DNA of 43,742 nucleotides, from contig JACRIZ010000070.1 in NCBI GenBank assembly GCA_016235765.1, positions 1-43,742 of the forward strand. Direction: 5' to 3'. The notes below the pieces were generated by a model. It made no database searches, was not told the origin of the DNA, and worked only from the letters and a program-made list of their open reading frames with translations. The stretch's first letter is position 1; each line of letters begins with the position of its first letter. Origin of the DNA: Rhodocyclales bacterium. Lineage in GTDB: Bacteria; Pseudomonadota; Gammaproteobacteria; Burkholderiales; Rhodocyclaceae. The position numbers and the translations under genes were made by a program. This document shows positions 34,812 to 43,619 of the stretch, piece after piece.

Positions 34812-37800
34812 TTACTGGACGTTGCCGCCACGGAAGTCATCCACCCGGCGGTTCGGCAACAGGCGCATGCCGATCTGTCCGGGCCCCGTCGTCCAGGACA
34901 AGGTTCCGGTCGTCGGCAGTTGCACCGTCCCGAGTTGCGTCGTGACGTTGGCTGCCGTGGTCTTCCAGACGGTGACCAGCCCGTTGGCGTCGGCCGTCGC
35001 CATCATCGTGTCGCCCTGGGCGAAGGACCCCACCAGGGTTCCGTGATTCTGGAAGCTCGCGCCGGCGTCCGTCGTCGTCTGTACCAGCACCTGCCCGCCG
35101 TTGCCGGTGGCGTATCGAACCCTGATGCCGCCGTTGTTCGCGACGCTCGCCTTCAGCAGCAAGCTCGCACCGTTGCGGGCGGCTGCGTTCGGACTGGCGA
35201 AGGTGAACCCGGCACCCTGGTTGGCCCCGAATTCGGTTGCCCAGGCGGCATTCGCTCCGCCGAGGTTCGCGGTACCGGCGCAGAGGGCGTTGTTGATGCA
35301 GAACGCCTGGTTGCCGTTCACCCGAATACCGGCTGCGCTGCCATCGACGATCTGCTGCCAGTTGGCACCGAGGTTGGGGGCATTCGCACGATTGAAGGTA
35401 TCCAGCACAGTCAGCACCGGGAACGGCGGCGGCGGAACTGCACCGGGCTGTTCGTCGGCGCCGATGTCGGCAGGATTGGCGGCCGACCGCGGGCGATAGT
35501 CGCCATCGAAGTCGGTACTCGGGACGCTGGCGGCGTTGCTGCCCGCATCGACCGCCGGCGAGGCGGCAGCCACGTGGTAGTTGCCGGCAGCCGGATCAAG
35601 CGGCGTGAAGCCGACATTGATGTTGTTGCCGCCTTCATCGATCACCGTGGCCGAAGCCAGCGCATTGGTGTAGCCCAGCACGAAGGCCGGATCCGCGCCC
35701 CCCGACAGGATGCTGCTGGCGGAAGTCAGTGTCGGCGGCACGCCAACCGCATTGACCACGCCCAGGTCCCAGTACGGTCCGGCGGGATTCGGTGCCAGGC
35801 CGCCGGCGCCGCCGTTCAGCGTGGCGTCGTTGTAGAAGGACCGGTTGTGCCAGATGATGTTGTTGAGCATCGTCGGGTTCGAGTACGTCGGCTCGCCGGG
35901 CAGCGCGATCAGCGCCTGCAGCACCGCGCTGTGCGGAGCCGAGACGACGCCCGCAGGCTGCGGCGTCGAGTTGGCATCCCCTGCTGCGAATGCCAGGGCA
36001 CCCGTGGCCGTGCTGTCGTTGTTGGCGATCGTGTTGTTGACGATGGTCGCGCGCAGCACGTCCTGGAGCGAGATGCCGCCGCCATTCACCGCCGCGACGT
36101 TATTGACGATGATGTTGTTGACGATTTCCAGCTTGTTCCAGGTCGCGTCATTGGCGGGGGATGCCGCCACATCGGCGGCATTGACCGCGAAGGCACGGAT
36201 GCCCGCGCCGGAGCCGGCGCCGGTCAGGTTGCCCTGGATCAGATTGCCGTCGATGCGAACGTTGCCGGTGCCGTCGATGCCCGCGATGTCGTCGCCCACG
36301 AAGATGCCGCCGCCGTCGCCCGCCAGGTTCAGCAGGGCGCCGAAGAACACCTCGTTGAACAGCACCTTGTTGTTGCGGATGACGTTGTTGCCGGCGCTAA
36401 AGCCGTTGTGGGCGATGCCGCCGCCGTTGAAGCGGCTCATGTTGCCGGTGACCAGGTTGCCTTCGACCACGTAGTTCTCGGCACCGTCGTTCATCGCAAT
36501 GCCGCCGCTACCATCGACACCACCGTTGGCATGCACCTTGTTGTTGCGGATCACGACGTTGTCGTTCTGCGAGTCGAAGCCGCGGATCGCGCCGACGCTG
36601 ATGCCGCCGGCCAGGTTGCCCTGGTTATTGGTGATGTTGTTGTTGCTGACCACCACGTTGCTCGCGCCGAGGGCCATGAAGATGCCGCCGCCCGCCTTGC
36701 TGCCCGAAATCGTGAAGCCGTCGATGGACGCCTGGCCAGGTGTGGCAAACGAGTTGCCGGGGTTCAGCGTGCCGTTCTGGTAGTTGAATTCACCCAACAC
36801 GAACACGCCGGGCGCCTCGCCCTTGACGAAGGGATCGTCCAGGAGGAAGGCCACGAACTCGCGGGCACCCAGTGTGTTGAGCCTGGCATGGAAGGCCTGG
36901 AGGCGGTCGAGCGGATTCGGATTCGCGTTGATGAAGGTCGAGCCCGTGCCGGAGCCTTGCAGATGCACCGGCTTGTGCATGACGACGTTTTCGTAGTACG
37001 TACCCGGGGCGACCATGATCAAGTCACCGGCGGTTGCCGCGTCGATGGCTGCCTGGATACTGCCGCCGGCGGCGACGGCATGCACATTGATGCCGCTGCA
37101 GTCGCGGACCGTCAGTTGAACGCCGACCTCGGAAGTCAGCCCTCCGACACCGCCGCGGGTGATCGTCAGATTACCGGTAGTAGCACCGGCCGGGACGGTG
37201 GCAGTGATCGAGCCGTCGGTCCAAACCGAAGCCGCCAGCGTCAGCGGGGCCAGGCCGGGACGATTCAGGGTTACGGTGCCGGCGGTGTCGCCGAAACCGT
37301 AGTCGCGCGAGACATTCGTGCCGGTGACCGGATCGAGCACCACGGTCGGGCCGAGCGATGTCAGGGTGATGCTCTGCGGCAGCGCATTGGCGTTGGTGCA
37401 GATCAATGCCCCAGCCTCGGCACCCGGTCCGTCGACCGCCCTGATGGTCGGCGTACCGGTCGCCGGCGCCGTCGAGAAGCCCGTGCCCGCGGCCGCGAAA
37501 GCGCGGATCGGGACGATCGGCGTATCGACGTAGGTCGTCTTGCCCGGATGGTAGTTCAAGGTCCAGGGGCTGACCGCATAGGTCGGGTCGTAGTACGGAT
37601 CCGGCGTGCCGTCGGGCAATACCGGGTCATTCAGCACCAGCGTGACCATGTTCGGCGAAACACCCGACGGCGTCGGCACGTTGATCGAGAAGCTCGACGG
37701 CAGCAGGGCGTTGTAGGTACCGAATTCGTCGGCGTAGGTGCGGACGATCTCGCGGCCAGCCCAGTCCCTGAAGGAAACCGGAATCCACTTGGCGGCCAGT

Positions 37801-40547
37801 TTCTCGCCGAACACCGGGCTGCCGGCATTGAACTCGGCGGTCAGGTCATTGAGCACGAAACCGACCACGCGCGCTGCCTTGGGAACCTCGGTGAACATGT
37901 GGAAGTCAGCAGCGGCATTCTGCGCAGCCTTCACGGACACCTGTTTCATGTTGCAGAGCGGAGTGATCGTGCCCGGCGGCGGCGTGGTGATGCCTTCACC
38001 GGGGAACAGCGCGTACTCGGCCGGTACCGGGTGCGCCGGTTGGGCGTTGGCGACCGTGCCGACGCAGACCGGAGGCAGCAGCAGCGGGCTCGGCGTCCAT
38101 TGCTCGCCGAAGCCGACGTTCTTGTCCTCCTCCTTGACGATCGCGTAGTAGGCGGGGGGTGCCGCCTCGACGATATACGTGCCCACCGGGAGCTCGGCGT
38201 CGCCGGCCGCGCCGCCGAAGGCGTAACCACCGTCGAATAGGCCGGGGCGAACCTGGTTCCAGGTGCCGAAGCCGTCGGCGCATTCTGGGATCTGGGAACC
38301 GTGGATGATGGGCCGGTCCTGAACGCAGCCGGATGGTGCGTTGTCGTCCCAACTGTCGGTCGCGCCTACCTGAATGGCGTCGCCAAGGCTGAAAGTAATG
38401 CCGTCGCCGCTGCGAACGATGTCTTCGGGCCCCATGGCGGCCGTTCCATCCGACCAGCCGAACGGATAGTTATCCACGTCGCAGAGCTGGACACCGGCAA
38501 CACCGTTGTTGTCGTCGATGATTCCATCGCCGTTAGGCACCGGCAAGCCAGTCGTGTTGTTCAGGCTATCCTTGTACAGGCAGACCTGCACGCGGGGGAT
38601 GCCGGGCTCCCAGGTTTCCGCCGCGCCGTAGCGCGGATCGTTCTCCGCCCGGGTCACCGAGTAGAAGACGATGCCGGAAATCCCGCCGTTCTCGCCGGCC
38701 GCGTAGTTCGCCTTGCCCCAGTCGATCAGGTTGGTCTGGCCGAGGAAAAGCTGCATCGCTTGCGTAAGGACTGGACCCGTCTCGTTGCGTGTCTCGTTGT
38801 TCCCCGTGACAGGGTTGATCTCCGCCTGCGGCTGCAGGGCCTTGTTGCCGTTCGCCGGCCAGACCTGCGAAGTCACTTGGCCGCCGTAGTCGACCGCCGC
38901 AGTCATTCCGGTCGCCTTGAAGCGCGCGAAGTCTACTTCCGTGACCAGCCAGTTGAAGAAGGGGAAGACCTCCTCAAACTTGTAGCTGCCGGTCAGGTCC
39001 GTTGCCGTCGCCTGGTAGATGCTGCCATCGCGGAAGCGCAGGTTGACCGCCTGATTCGGGATACCGGCTTCGCCGGCATCGCGGTAACCGTTCTGAGTGG
39101 CGGCGGATTCGAAGAACACGCTGCCTTCCAGGGAGCCGAACCAGCGGAATGACAGCACATCACCCAGCGCCAGGGCCGTGGTCCCGACCGTGACTGTACG
39201 GAAGCCGAAGAGATAGTCGAGCGGCTCGTCCCAGTAGACCAGTTGATAGGTACCGGGTGGCACATTGTTGATCGTGAAGCTGCCGTCTGGGTTGCACGGG
39301 GCGGCGTAGAGTCCCGAAGGCGTTACCCCGGGCTGGACCACCGTTGCATTCAGTCCGACCCAGCACTTGTCCACCGCCGGACCGGCAAAGTAGCCCTGCA
39401 GGACGGGTGGCCGCGAAAAGTGGTTGAGGCGGACGGTGCCCGAAATCGACCCCGCGTGGGCGGAGCGATCCACGTAATCCGGGTCGGTGCCGGGCAGGTT
39501 CCAGGGCAGAACCTTCACCGACTGACCGGCGATTGGCGACGGGCCGGCCGGGCTGACCTTGAGGAAACCGAAGGCAACATGGTTGAAGCCCTGGCCGAAG
39601 CCTTCTATGAAGATCTTCGGCTCGTTGGCCTTGACCCAGGCATCAATGGTCTTCGTACCCTCGATGGTCGACGTCTGTATCCAGGTGACGGGATTGCTGT
39701 TGTCGTCGAATTGCGGCGGTACGACGGTGACGCCGTACTTGCCCGGCGAGATATTCTTGATGATCGCTTCGCCGACCTTGAGCCCGTAGGGGTTCTTCAG
39801 CGGGTCATTGACGTCGCGTACCGTCATGGTGGTGATAACGCCAGTTCCCACTTGGGCGATGCTCATATCGGGGTTGTAACGGGTGCCCAGGGGATTGCCG
39901 AAGACATCAGTCAGGACCTGGCCGCCGGCGTCGGCGATTCTGACGCTGGCACCGCCGAGACCGCCGTTGGCGATGGCATCGTTGCCGACGCCTCCGTCAT
40001 GCTGATCCCAGGTGTTGTTGATCGGATTGTGGTCAACGTGCACAAAGATCGATATTTGCGCGCTCGGCAACGGATGCTGGGCCACCTGAACCGTCACGGT
40101 ATCCTTGTAGACCACGGCTGCCGGACCGTTGTTGGCGCCGGGCTGGATGCTGTAATTGGATGCGCCGCCGAGGGCGTAGCCGGAGTCCGGCAGCACCGTA
40201 ATGAAGTAGCGCTGGTCCGGAACGCTGACATTCACTCCGCTGGTCGCGCCGGTACCCGACGAAACGACCGGTGCGTAGCTCTTGTGGATGGCGAGCGTGG
40301 AACTCGGTCCGCTGGGCGGTACGATCTGGATCGTCTGCGGCAGGTTGAGTGTGCTGTTGTCCTCCTCCACGATGTAGCGGAAGGTGCCCGGCAGGGTCGT
40401 GCAAACCCCTGCGGCGTCGCAGCCCTGCACGTTGAGCGTGAAGGCTCGTGCGCTCGTCATCGACATCATGCCGACCGCGATGGTCAGCCAGGCGCAGATC
40501 AGCCACAGCAATGCACTTTGATTTTGACTACCGTTTCTCGTTTCCAT
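34812..40547 (-). CDS. Giant exported mosaic protein with parallel beta-helix
   Basis: About 1,911 residues, signal peptide about 1-35 (LLWLICAWLTIAVGMM, cut after ARA). Layout: unrecognised beta-rich domains (36-330); CarboxypepD_reg/SdrD-B-like modules (about 345-440 GSISGTVRLNHF; 469-535 GSLEGSVFFES; 619-700 GISGIVFYS; 880-1000 RVVGFVLND); an IPT/TIG-like domain (about 1086-1146); a right-handed beta-helix (about 1155-1700) with many N-N-I/V turns such as NNNITNNQGN and NNTIANND; and a lectin-like C-terminal domain (about 1705-1911). No CxxCH haem motif or copper motif. ATG at 40547 follows GGGGGC. It is probably a surface or secreted scaffold; its function is unknown. Confidence 0.85.
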   Translation of the reverse strand: METRNGSQNQSALLWLICAWLTIAVGMMSMTSARAFTLNVQGCDAAGVCTTLPGTFRYIVEEDNSTLNLPQTIQIVPPSGPSSTLAIHKSYAPVVSSGTGATSGVNVSVPDQRYFITVLPDSGYALGGASNYSIQPGANNGPAAVVYKDTVTVQVAQHPLPSAQISIFVHVDHNPINNTWDQHDGGVGNDAIANGGLGGASVRIADAGGQVLTDVFGNPLGTRYNPDMSIAQVGTGVITTMTVRDVNDPLKNPYGLKVGEAIIKNISPGKYGVTVVPPQFDDNSNPVTWIQTSTIEGTKTIDAWVKANEPKIFIEGFGQGFNHVAFGFLKVSPAGPSPIAGQSVKVLPWNLPGTDPDYVDRSAHAGSISGTVRLNHFSRPPVLQGYFAGPAVDKCWVGLNATVVQPGVTPSGLYAAPCNPDGSFTINNVPPGTYQLVYWDEPLDYLFGFRTVTVGTTALALGDVLSFRWFGSLEGSVFFESAATQNGYRDAGEAGIPNQAVNLRFRDGSIYQATATDLTGSYKFEEVFPFFNWLVTEVDFARFKATGMTAAVDYGGQVTSQVWPANGNKALQPQAEINPVTGNNETRNETGPVLTQAMQLFLGQTNLIDWGKANYAAGENGGISGIVFYSVTRAENDPRYGAAETWEPGIPRVQVCLYKDSLNNTTGLPVPNGDGIIDDNNGVAGVQLCDVDNYPFGWSDGTAAMGPEDIVRSGDGITFSLGDAIQVGATDSWDDNAPSGCVQDRPIIHGSQIPECADGFGTWNQVRPGLFDGGYAFGGAAGDAELPVGTYIVEAAPPAYYAIVKEEDKNVGFGEQWTPSPLLLPPVCVGTVANAQPAHPVPAEYALFPGEGITTPPPGTITPLCNMKQVSVKAAQNAAADFHMFTEVPKAARVVGFVLNDLTAEFNAGSPVFGEKLAAKWIPVSFRDWAGREIVRTYADEFGTYNALLPSSFSINVPTPSGVSPNMVTLVLNDPVLPDGTPDPYYDPTYAVSPWTLNYHPGKTTYVDTPIVPIRAFAAAGTGFSTAPATGTPTIRAVDGPGAEAGALICTNANALPQSITLTSLGPTVVLDPVTGTNVSRDYGFGDTAGTVTLNRPGLAPLTLAASVWTDGSITATVPAGATTGNLTITRGGVGGLTSEVGVQLTVRDCSGINVHAVAAGGSIQAAIDAATAGDLIMVAPGTYYENVVMHKPVHLQGSGTGSTFINANPNPLDRLQAFHARLNTLGAREFVAFLLDDPFVKGEAPGVFVLGEFNYQNGTLNPGNSFATPGQASIDGFTISGSKAGGGIFMALGASNVVVSNNNITNNQGNLAGGISVGAIRGFDSQNDNVVIRNNKVHANGGVDGSGGIAMNDGAENYVVEGNLVTGNMSRFNGGGIAHNGFSAGNNVIRNNKVLFNEVFFGALLNLAGDGGGIFVGDDIAGIDGTGNVRIDGNLIQGNLTGAGSGAGIRAFAVNAADVAASPANDATWNKLEIVNNIIVNNVAAVNGGGISLQDVLRATIVNNTIANNDSTATGALAFAAGDANSTPQPAGVVSAPHSAVLQALIALPGEPTYSNPTMLNNIIWHNRSFYNDATLNGGAGGLAPNPAGPYWDLGVVNAVGVPPTLTSASSILSGGADPAFVLGYTNALASATVIDEGGNNINVGFTPLDPAAGNYHVAAASPAVDAGSNAASVPSTDFDGDYRPRSAANPADIGADEQPGAVPPPPFPVLTVLDTFNRANAPNLGANWQQIVDGSAAGIRVNGNQAFCINNALCAGTANLGGANAAWATEFGANQGAGFTFASPNAAARNGASLLLKASVANNGGIRVRYATGNGGQVLVQTTTDAGASFQNHGTLVGSFAQGDTMMATADANGLVTVWKTTAANVTTQLGTVQLPTTGTLSWTTGPGQIGMRLLPNRRVDDFRGGNVQ

Positions 40548-40957
40548 AACGCCCCCTGTTGAGGTTGCGGATCGCATGAATCCCGTATCGCAAGAGCCCG
40601 AATGAGTTGCCTCTTCGGTTGCCTGCAGACTATCGGGGTGCGGCGAAACAGCGCAGTAGTGACCTCACCCCAGTGGCATGGGGCGCAACCCGCGATGAAA
40701 TGCGCGCAACACAGTAGTACCGCTGGTAGGGGCTTGACCGGCATACTGCATATCCCGCGATGGAATACGTAGGCGAAACCTGACTTCGCCGCGGTCATTC
40801 GCCGATATCGATCGCGGGGCGTTCCGATAGCGCCTTCCCGCTTAAGGTGACAACATCCAGCCAGCATCGTGGAAACCGGCGATGTGGCGGTCGCACAGGC
40901 TCCACCCGGGAGGGGAATAGGTGGCCGTCGTGGTTTCCATCGCGCAAGGGGGTGCTC
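40548..40957. other. Divergent control region, oxidase block / histidine kinase
   Basis: A 410-bp gap expected to hold promoters for the ~16-kb minus-strand block and the plus-strand kinase. It contains the 13-bp near-identical direct repeat at 40689 and 40754, a short CCCCA/TGGGG inverted repeat (40668-40683) and a GGCGAA/TTCGCC inverted repeat (40772-40790). A TTGACC hexamer at 40734 has no matching -10. No gene seen. Confidence 0.6.
40689..40766. repeat. Pair of 13-bp direct repeats upstream of the oxidase block
   Basis: CCCGCGATGAAAT (40689-40701) and CCCGCGATGGAAT (40754-40766) match at 12 of 13 bases, 65 bp apart, about six helical turns. The placement suggests same-face binding sites for a regulator, possibly a NarL-type one; this is inference. 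Confidence 0.5.
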
Positions 40958-42640
40958 ATGCTGACATCTGATATTTCTGCGGGACACGTCCCATCGGGCA
41001 TGCCCGGCGTCGTTCGACACACGGGCAAGGGGCGAGCATCCGATGCGGCCAGCGCAGATACGACCCCGGAGCTCCTGGCCCACCGCGGCGAACCTGACGC
41101 GGCTCCGGCAGCCGGCGCGGTCGATTCGTCCGTGGGGACCATGAACGTCGTACTGGTCGGCGACAAGTCCGGCTGTGCCCGTCACGTCTGGATCAACCTG
41201 AAGCCGCTGCGGGCCGATTTCGGGCTGAACTGCTGCTGGGTCGACGATGCCGATGGCGTGCGCGAAGTGGCTTGCCACACGCGGATCGATGTGATTCTCC
41301 ACGACGTGTCGCCGAGCGCGACGCGGCTCGAACTGGTCGATGGGCTACGGCAGGCCAGCGGCGGCGCGACCATGATCGTGCTGACCGAGGACGATCGGCC
41401 GGATATTCTTCGCCAAGTCCGTGCCCTCGGCATCGAGGACCACCTCAGTTGGAACAACATCCGGGTCGCGACCTTGCGGCGCGTGATCGGCCGCGTCATC
41501 GAGCGGCGACGCTTTCAGTTGCAGATCGATTCATCGCTGCGCCGCGAACGCTTGCGCGGCAAGGTGCTGGCCAGGATCGCGGAGTGTGCGGCCCTGACGG
41601 AAGTGCTCGCCGACCTCAGTGAGGGCTTGCGCCAGGAGGTCAGTTGCGCCGACTTCGGTTTCGCCATCGACGCCGACGAGGCGTCCGGCGGACTGCTGCT
41701 GTGGCCGAACGCCGACTGCATCTCGGCGCAGTTGGCCAGCCGGGCGCTGAGCTACGCCCAGGAACATCCCGGCGCGAGAAGCCTCCAGTCCGAAGGGGCC
41801 GGCTACGTCGAGCCGATCCTGAACGGCGACCGGCTGGTCGGCAAACTGGTGATGCTGCCCCGCCCCGGCATGACCGTCGGGGAATCGTTGCTCGCGCACG
41901 CCAGGCTCGCCACGGAACTGGTCGCACTGGCAGTGGATCGACTGCAAACGGCCAAGAGCCTGCGCCAATCGCACGAAGAACTGCGCCAGTTGTCGGCGCA
42001 ACTCCTGAATATCCAGGAGGCGGAACGCCAGCGCATCGCCGGCGACCTTCACGACGTGATCGGCCAGTCGCTGAGCGTCGTGAAAGTGGCCATCGAGGAG
42101 GCACAGCAGCAGTTCGAGCGTGATGGCATACCCGATGCCGCTGCGGTGCTGGGTCGTTTGGTGCCCTGGGTAAAGCAGGCGCTCGCCGAGGTGCGACGGG
42201 TTTCGATGGACTTGCGGCCGGCCATCATCGACGATCTTGGCCTGTTGCCTACCCTGTCGTGGTTCTTCCGCGAGTTCGGCGCGTCGTGCCGAACCATTGT
42301 CGTCGAACCAAAGATCGCCATCCAGGAATCGGATATCCCCGCACCGCTCAAGATTGCGATCTTCCGCATCCTCCAGGAAGCCGTTACCAACATCCTCAAG
42401 CACGCCCAGGCGACGCGCATCCAGGTCGTCCTGCAGCGTTTCGGTTCGGTCATCCAATTGGCAGTGATCGACAACGGCACCGGATTCGATGCCCAGGCAC
42501 CGGGCGACGCACGAAACCGGAAGTCCGGCCTCGGACTGGCCAGCATGCGCGAGCGCGCCAGGGTTTCGGGCGGCAATTACGTCCTCGAATCGACTCCGGG
42601 CATCGGTACCAGTGTCTTCGTGAGCTGGTATCGGAACTGA
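40958..42640 (+). CDS. Soluble NarL-type histidine kinase with N-terminal pseudo-receiver
   Basis: About 560 residues, no membrane helix. After ~60 low-complexity residues comes a receiver-like domain (about 62-180: MNVVLVGDKSGC, VILHDVSPSA, MIVLTEDD): the paired acidic residues at the first strand are GD rather than DD, and the Lys region is lost, so phosphorylation is doubtful. A GAF-like domain (about 215-330) precedes HisKA_3 with His365 in RIAGDLHDVIGQSLSVV, then the HATPase N box (LQEAVTNILKHAQA), VIDNGTGFD and GLGLASMRERA. ATG at 40958 has AAGGGGG upstream. Divergent from the oxidase block, with no cognate regulator adjacent. Confidence 0.9.
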   Translation: MLTSDISAGHVPSGMPGVVRHTGKGRASDAASADTTPELLAHRGEPDAAPAAGAVDSSVGTMNVVLVGDKSGCARHVWINLKPLRADFGLNCCWVDDADGVREVACHTRIDVILHDVSPSATRLELVDGLRQASGGATMIVLTEDDRPDILRQVRALGIEDHLSWNNIRVATLRRVIGRVIERRRFQLQIDSSLRRERLRGKVLARIAECAALTEVLADLSEGLRQEVSCADFGFAIDADEASGGLLLWPNADCISAQLASRALSYAQEHPGARSLQSEGAGYVEPILNGDRLVGKLVMLPRPGMTVGESLLAHARLATELVALAVDRLQTAKSLRQSHEELRQLSAQLLNIQEAERQRIAGDLHDVIGQSLSVVKVAIEEAQQQFERDGIPDAAAVLGRLVPWVKQALAEVRRVSMDLRPAIIDDLGLLPTLSWFFREFGASCRTIVVEPKIAIQESDIPAPLKIAIFRILQEAVTNILKHAQATRIQVVLQRFGSVIQLAVIDNGTGFDAQAPGDARNRKSGLGLASMRERARVSGGNYVLESTPGIGTSVFVSWYRN

Positions 42641-42677
42641 AGCTTGCCGGCTGCGCGCCAGCGCCTAACATGGGAGC

Positions 42678-43475
42678 ATGGCATTCACCAAGATCCTCCA
42701 GCTCAGCGACCTGCACCTGACGACGCCGGGGCATGCCCTGTTCGGCGCCCGCCCCGACGAGCGGCTGGCTGCCGCCATCGACCTGATCTGCCGTGAGCAC
42801 GGCGACGCGCTGTTCTGCCTGCTGACCGGCGACCTCGCCGAGGCTGGCGACGACGCCGCCTACGCCGAACTCGCCCGCCTGACGGACAGGCTGGCCATGC
42901 CCGTCCACCCGATGGTCGGCAACCACGACCGCCGATCTGCGCTGCTAAAGTACTTTCCCGATGCCGGCGACGGGAGCGGTTTCGTTCAGCGCGCGGTCGA
43001 AACGCCTGCCGGGCGCCTGCTGCTGCTCGATACGCTCGACCCGGGCCACGGCGCCGGGCTTCTGGACCCGCAACGCCTGGCCTGGCTGGAAAGTCAGTTG
43101 CGGCAACACGCCGGGCCCGTGCTACTGGCGATGCACCACCCGCCGCTGGCCGTCGGCATTCCCTCGATGGACCAGTACGCACTGCGCAACGCGGAAGAAT
43201 TCTGGGCCGTCATCGAGCCCCATCGGCAGCGCATCCGCCACATCCTGCTGGGCCACCTGCACCGGCCGATCGGCGGCAGTTGGCGCGGTATCCCGATCTC
43301 CTGCACGCATTCGCCCAACCACCAGGTCGCGCTGGACCTCGTCTCGCTGCCGCCCGACGGCGCGGTGCCCGGCTGCCAGGAGCCGGCCAGCTTCGCGGTG
43401 ATCCTGATCGACGACGACAGCGTAGTGGTCCACCATCAAGCCATGGACGAGGGCGGGAAACGCTTCCCGCTTTGA
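42678..43475 (+). CDS. CpdA-like calcineurin-type metallophosphoesterase
   Basis: A 265-residue dinuclear-metal phosphoesterase with the full motif series: LSDLHL (10-15), LTGDLAE, GNHD near 83-86, MHHPP near 153 and GHLHRP near 194. The layout matches class III 3',5'-cyclic-nucleotide phosphodiesterases such as CpdA, so cAMP hydrolysis is likely but not proved; other small phosphoesters are possible. Cytoplasmic, no signal peptide. It begins 37 nt after the kinase gene and may share its transcript. The FNR box lies just after its stop. Confidence 0.88.
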   Translation: MAFTKILQLSDLHLTTPGHALFGARPDERLAAAIDLICREHGDALFCLLTGDLAEAGDDAAYAELARLTDRLAMPVHPMVGNHDRRSALLKYFPDAGDGSGFVQRAVETPAGRLLLLDTLDPGHGAGLLDPQRLAWLESQLRQHAGPVLLAMHHPPLAVGIPSMDQYALRNAEEFWAVIEPHRQRIRHILLGHLHRPIGGSWRGIPISCTHSPNHQVALDLVSLPPDGAVPGCQEPASFAVILIDDDSVVVHHQAMDEGGKRFPL

Positions 43476-43487
43476 AACCGGTAAAAA

Positions 43488-43529
43488 TTGATAGCAGTCA
43501 AGGATATCCCGCGGCCTGAGGCAGATAGT
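43488..43529 (+). promoter_or_regulatory. Predicted FNR/Dnr-activated promoter
   Basis: TTGATAGCAGTCAA (43488-43501) matches the FNR/Anr/Dnr consensus TTGAT-N4-ATCAA at all but one defined base. A -10-like GATAGT (43524-43529) follows after exactly 22 nt, which places the box centre at about -41.5, the class II activation geometry. It predicts oxygen-regulated transcription of the gene starting at 43620. Confidence 0.7.
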
Positions 43530-43619
43530 CCTGCGACAAATTGTCACGGCTACCAGTGGCAATGGGAAACCGGGGTGGGCACCGTCTGCCCCGGCTCGAG
43601 GACCTAACGGGAGCGACAC

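Noticed and set aside
35400-37050. Repetitive look of the beta-helix coding region as a CRISPR or DNA tandem-repeat array.
   Set aside because: Repeats are degenerate, in frame and conserved only as protein turns (N-N-I/V); there are no constant repeats with unique spacers.
34005-38240. A very long open frame on the plus strand, opposite the giant gene and the first oxidase gene.
   Set aside because: High-GC codon bias keeps the antisense frame open. The translation is His/Arg/Val/Asp-rich without domains, while the minus strand gives signal peptides and recognisable folds.
34812-40547. The giant protein as a multihaem cytochrome or as a MofA-type oxidase.
   Set aside because: No CxxCH motif and no HxH or HCH copper motif was found in its translation.
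40668-40700. TGGCAT...GC as a sigma-54 promoter before the oxidase block.
   Set aside because: The -12 part reads GCAA rather than TTGC at the right spacing, and it is on the wrong strand for the block.
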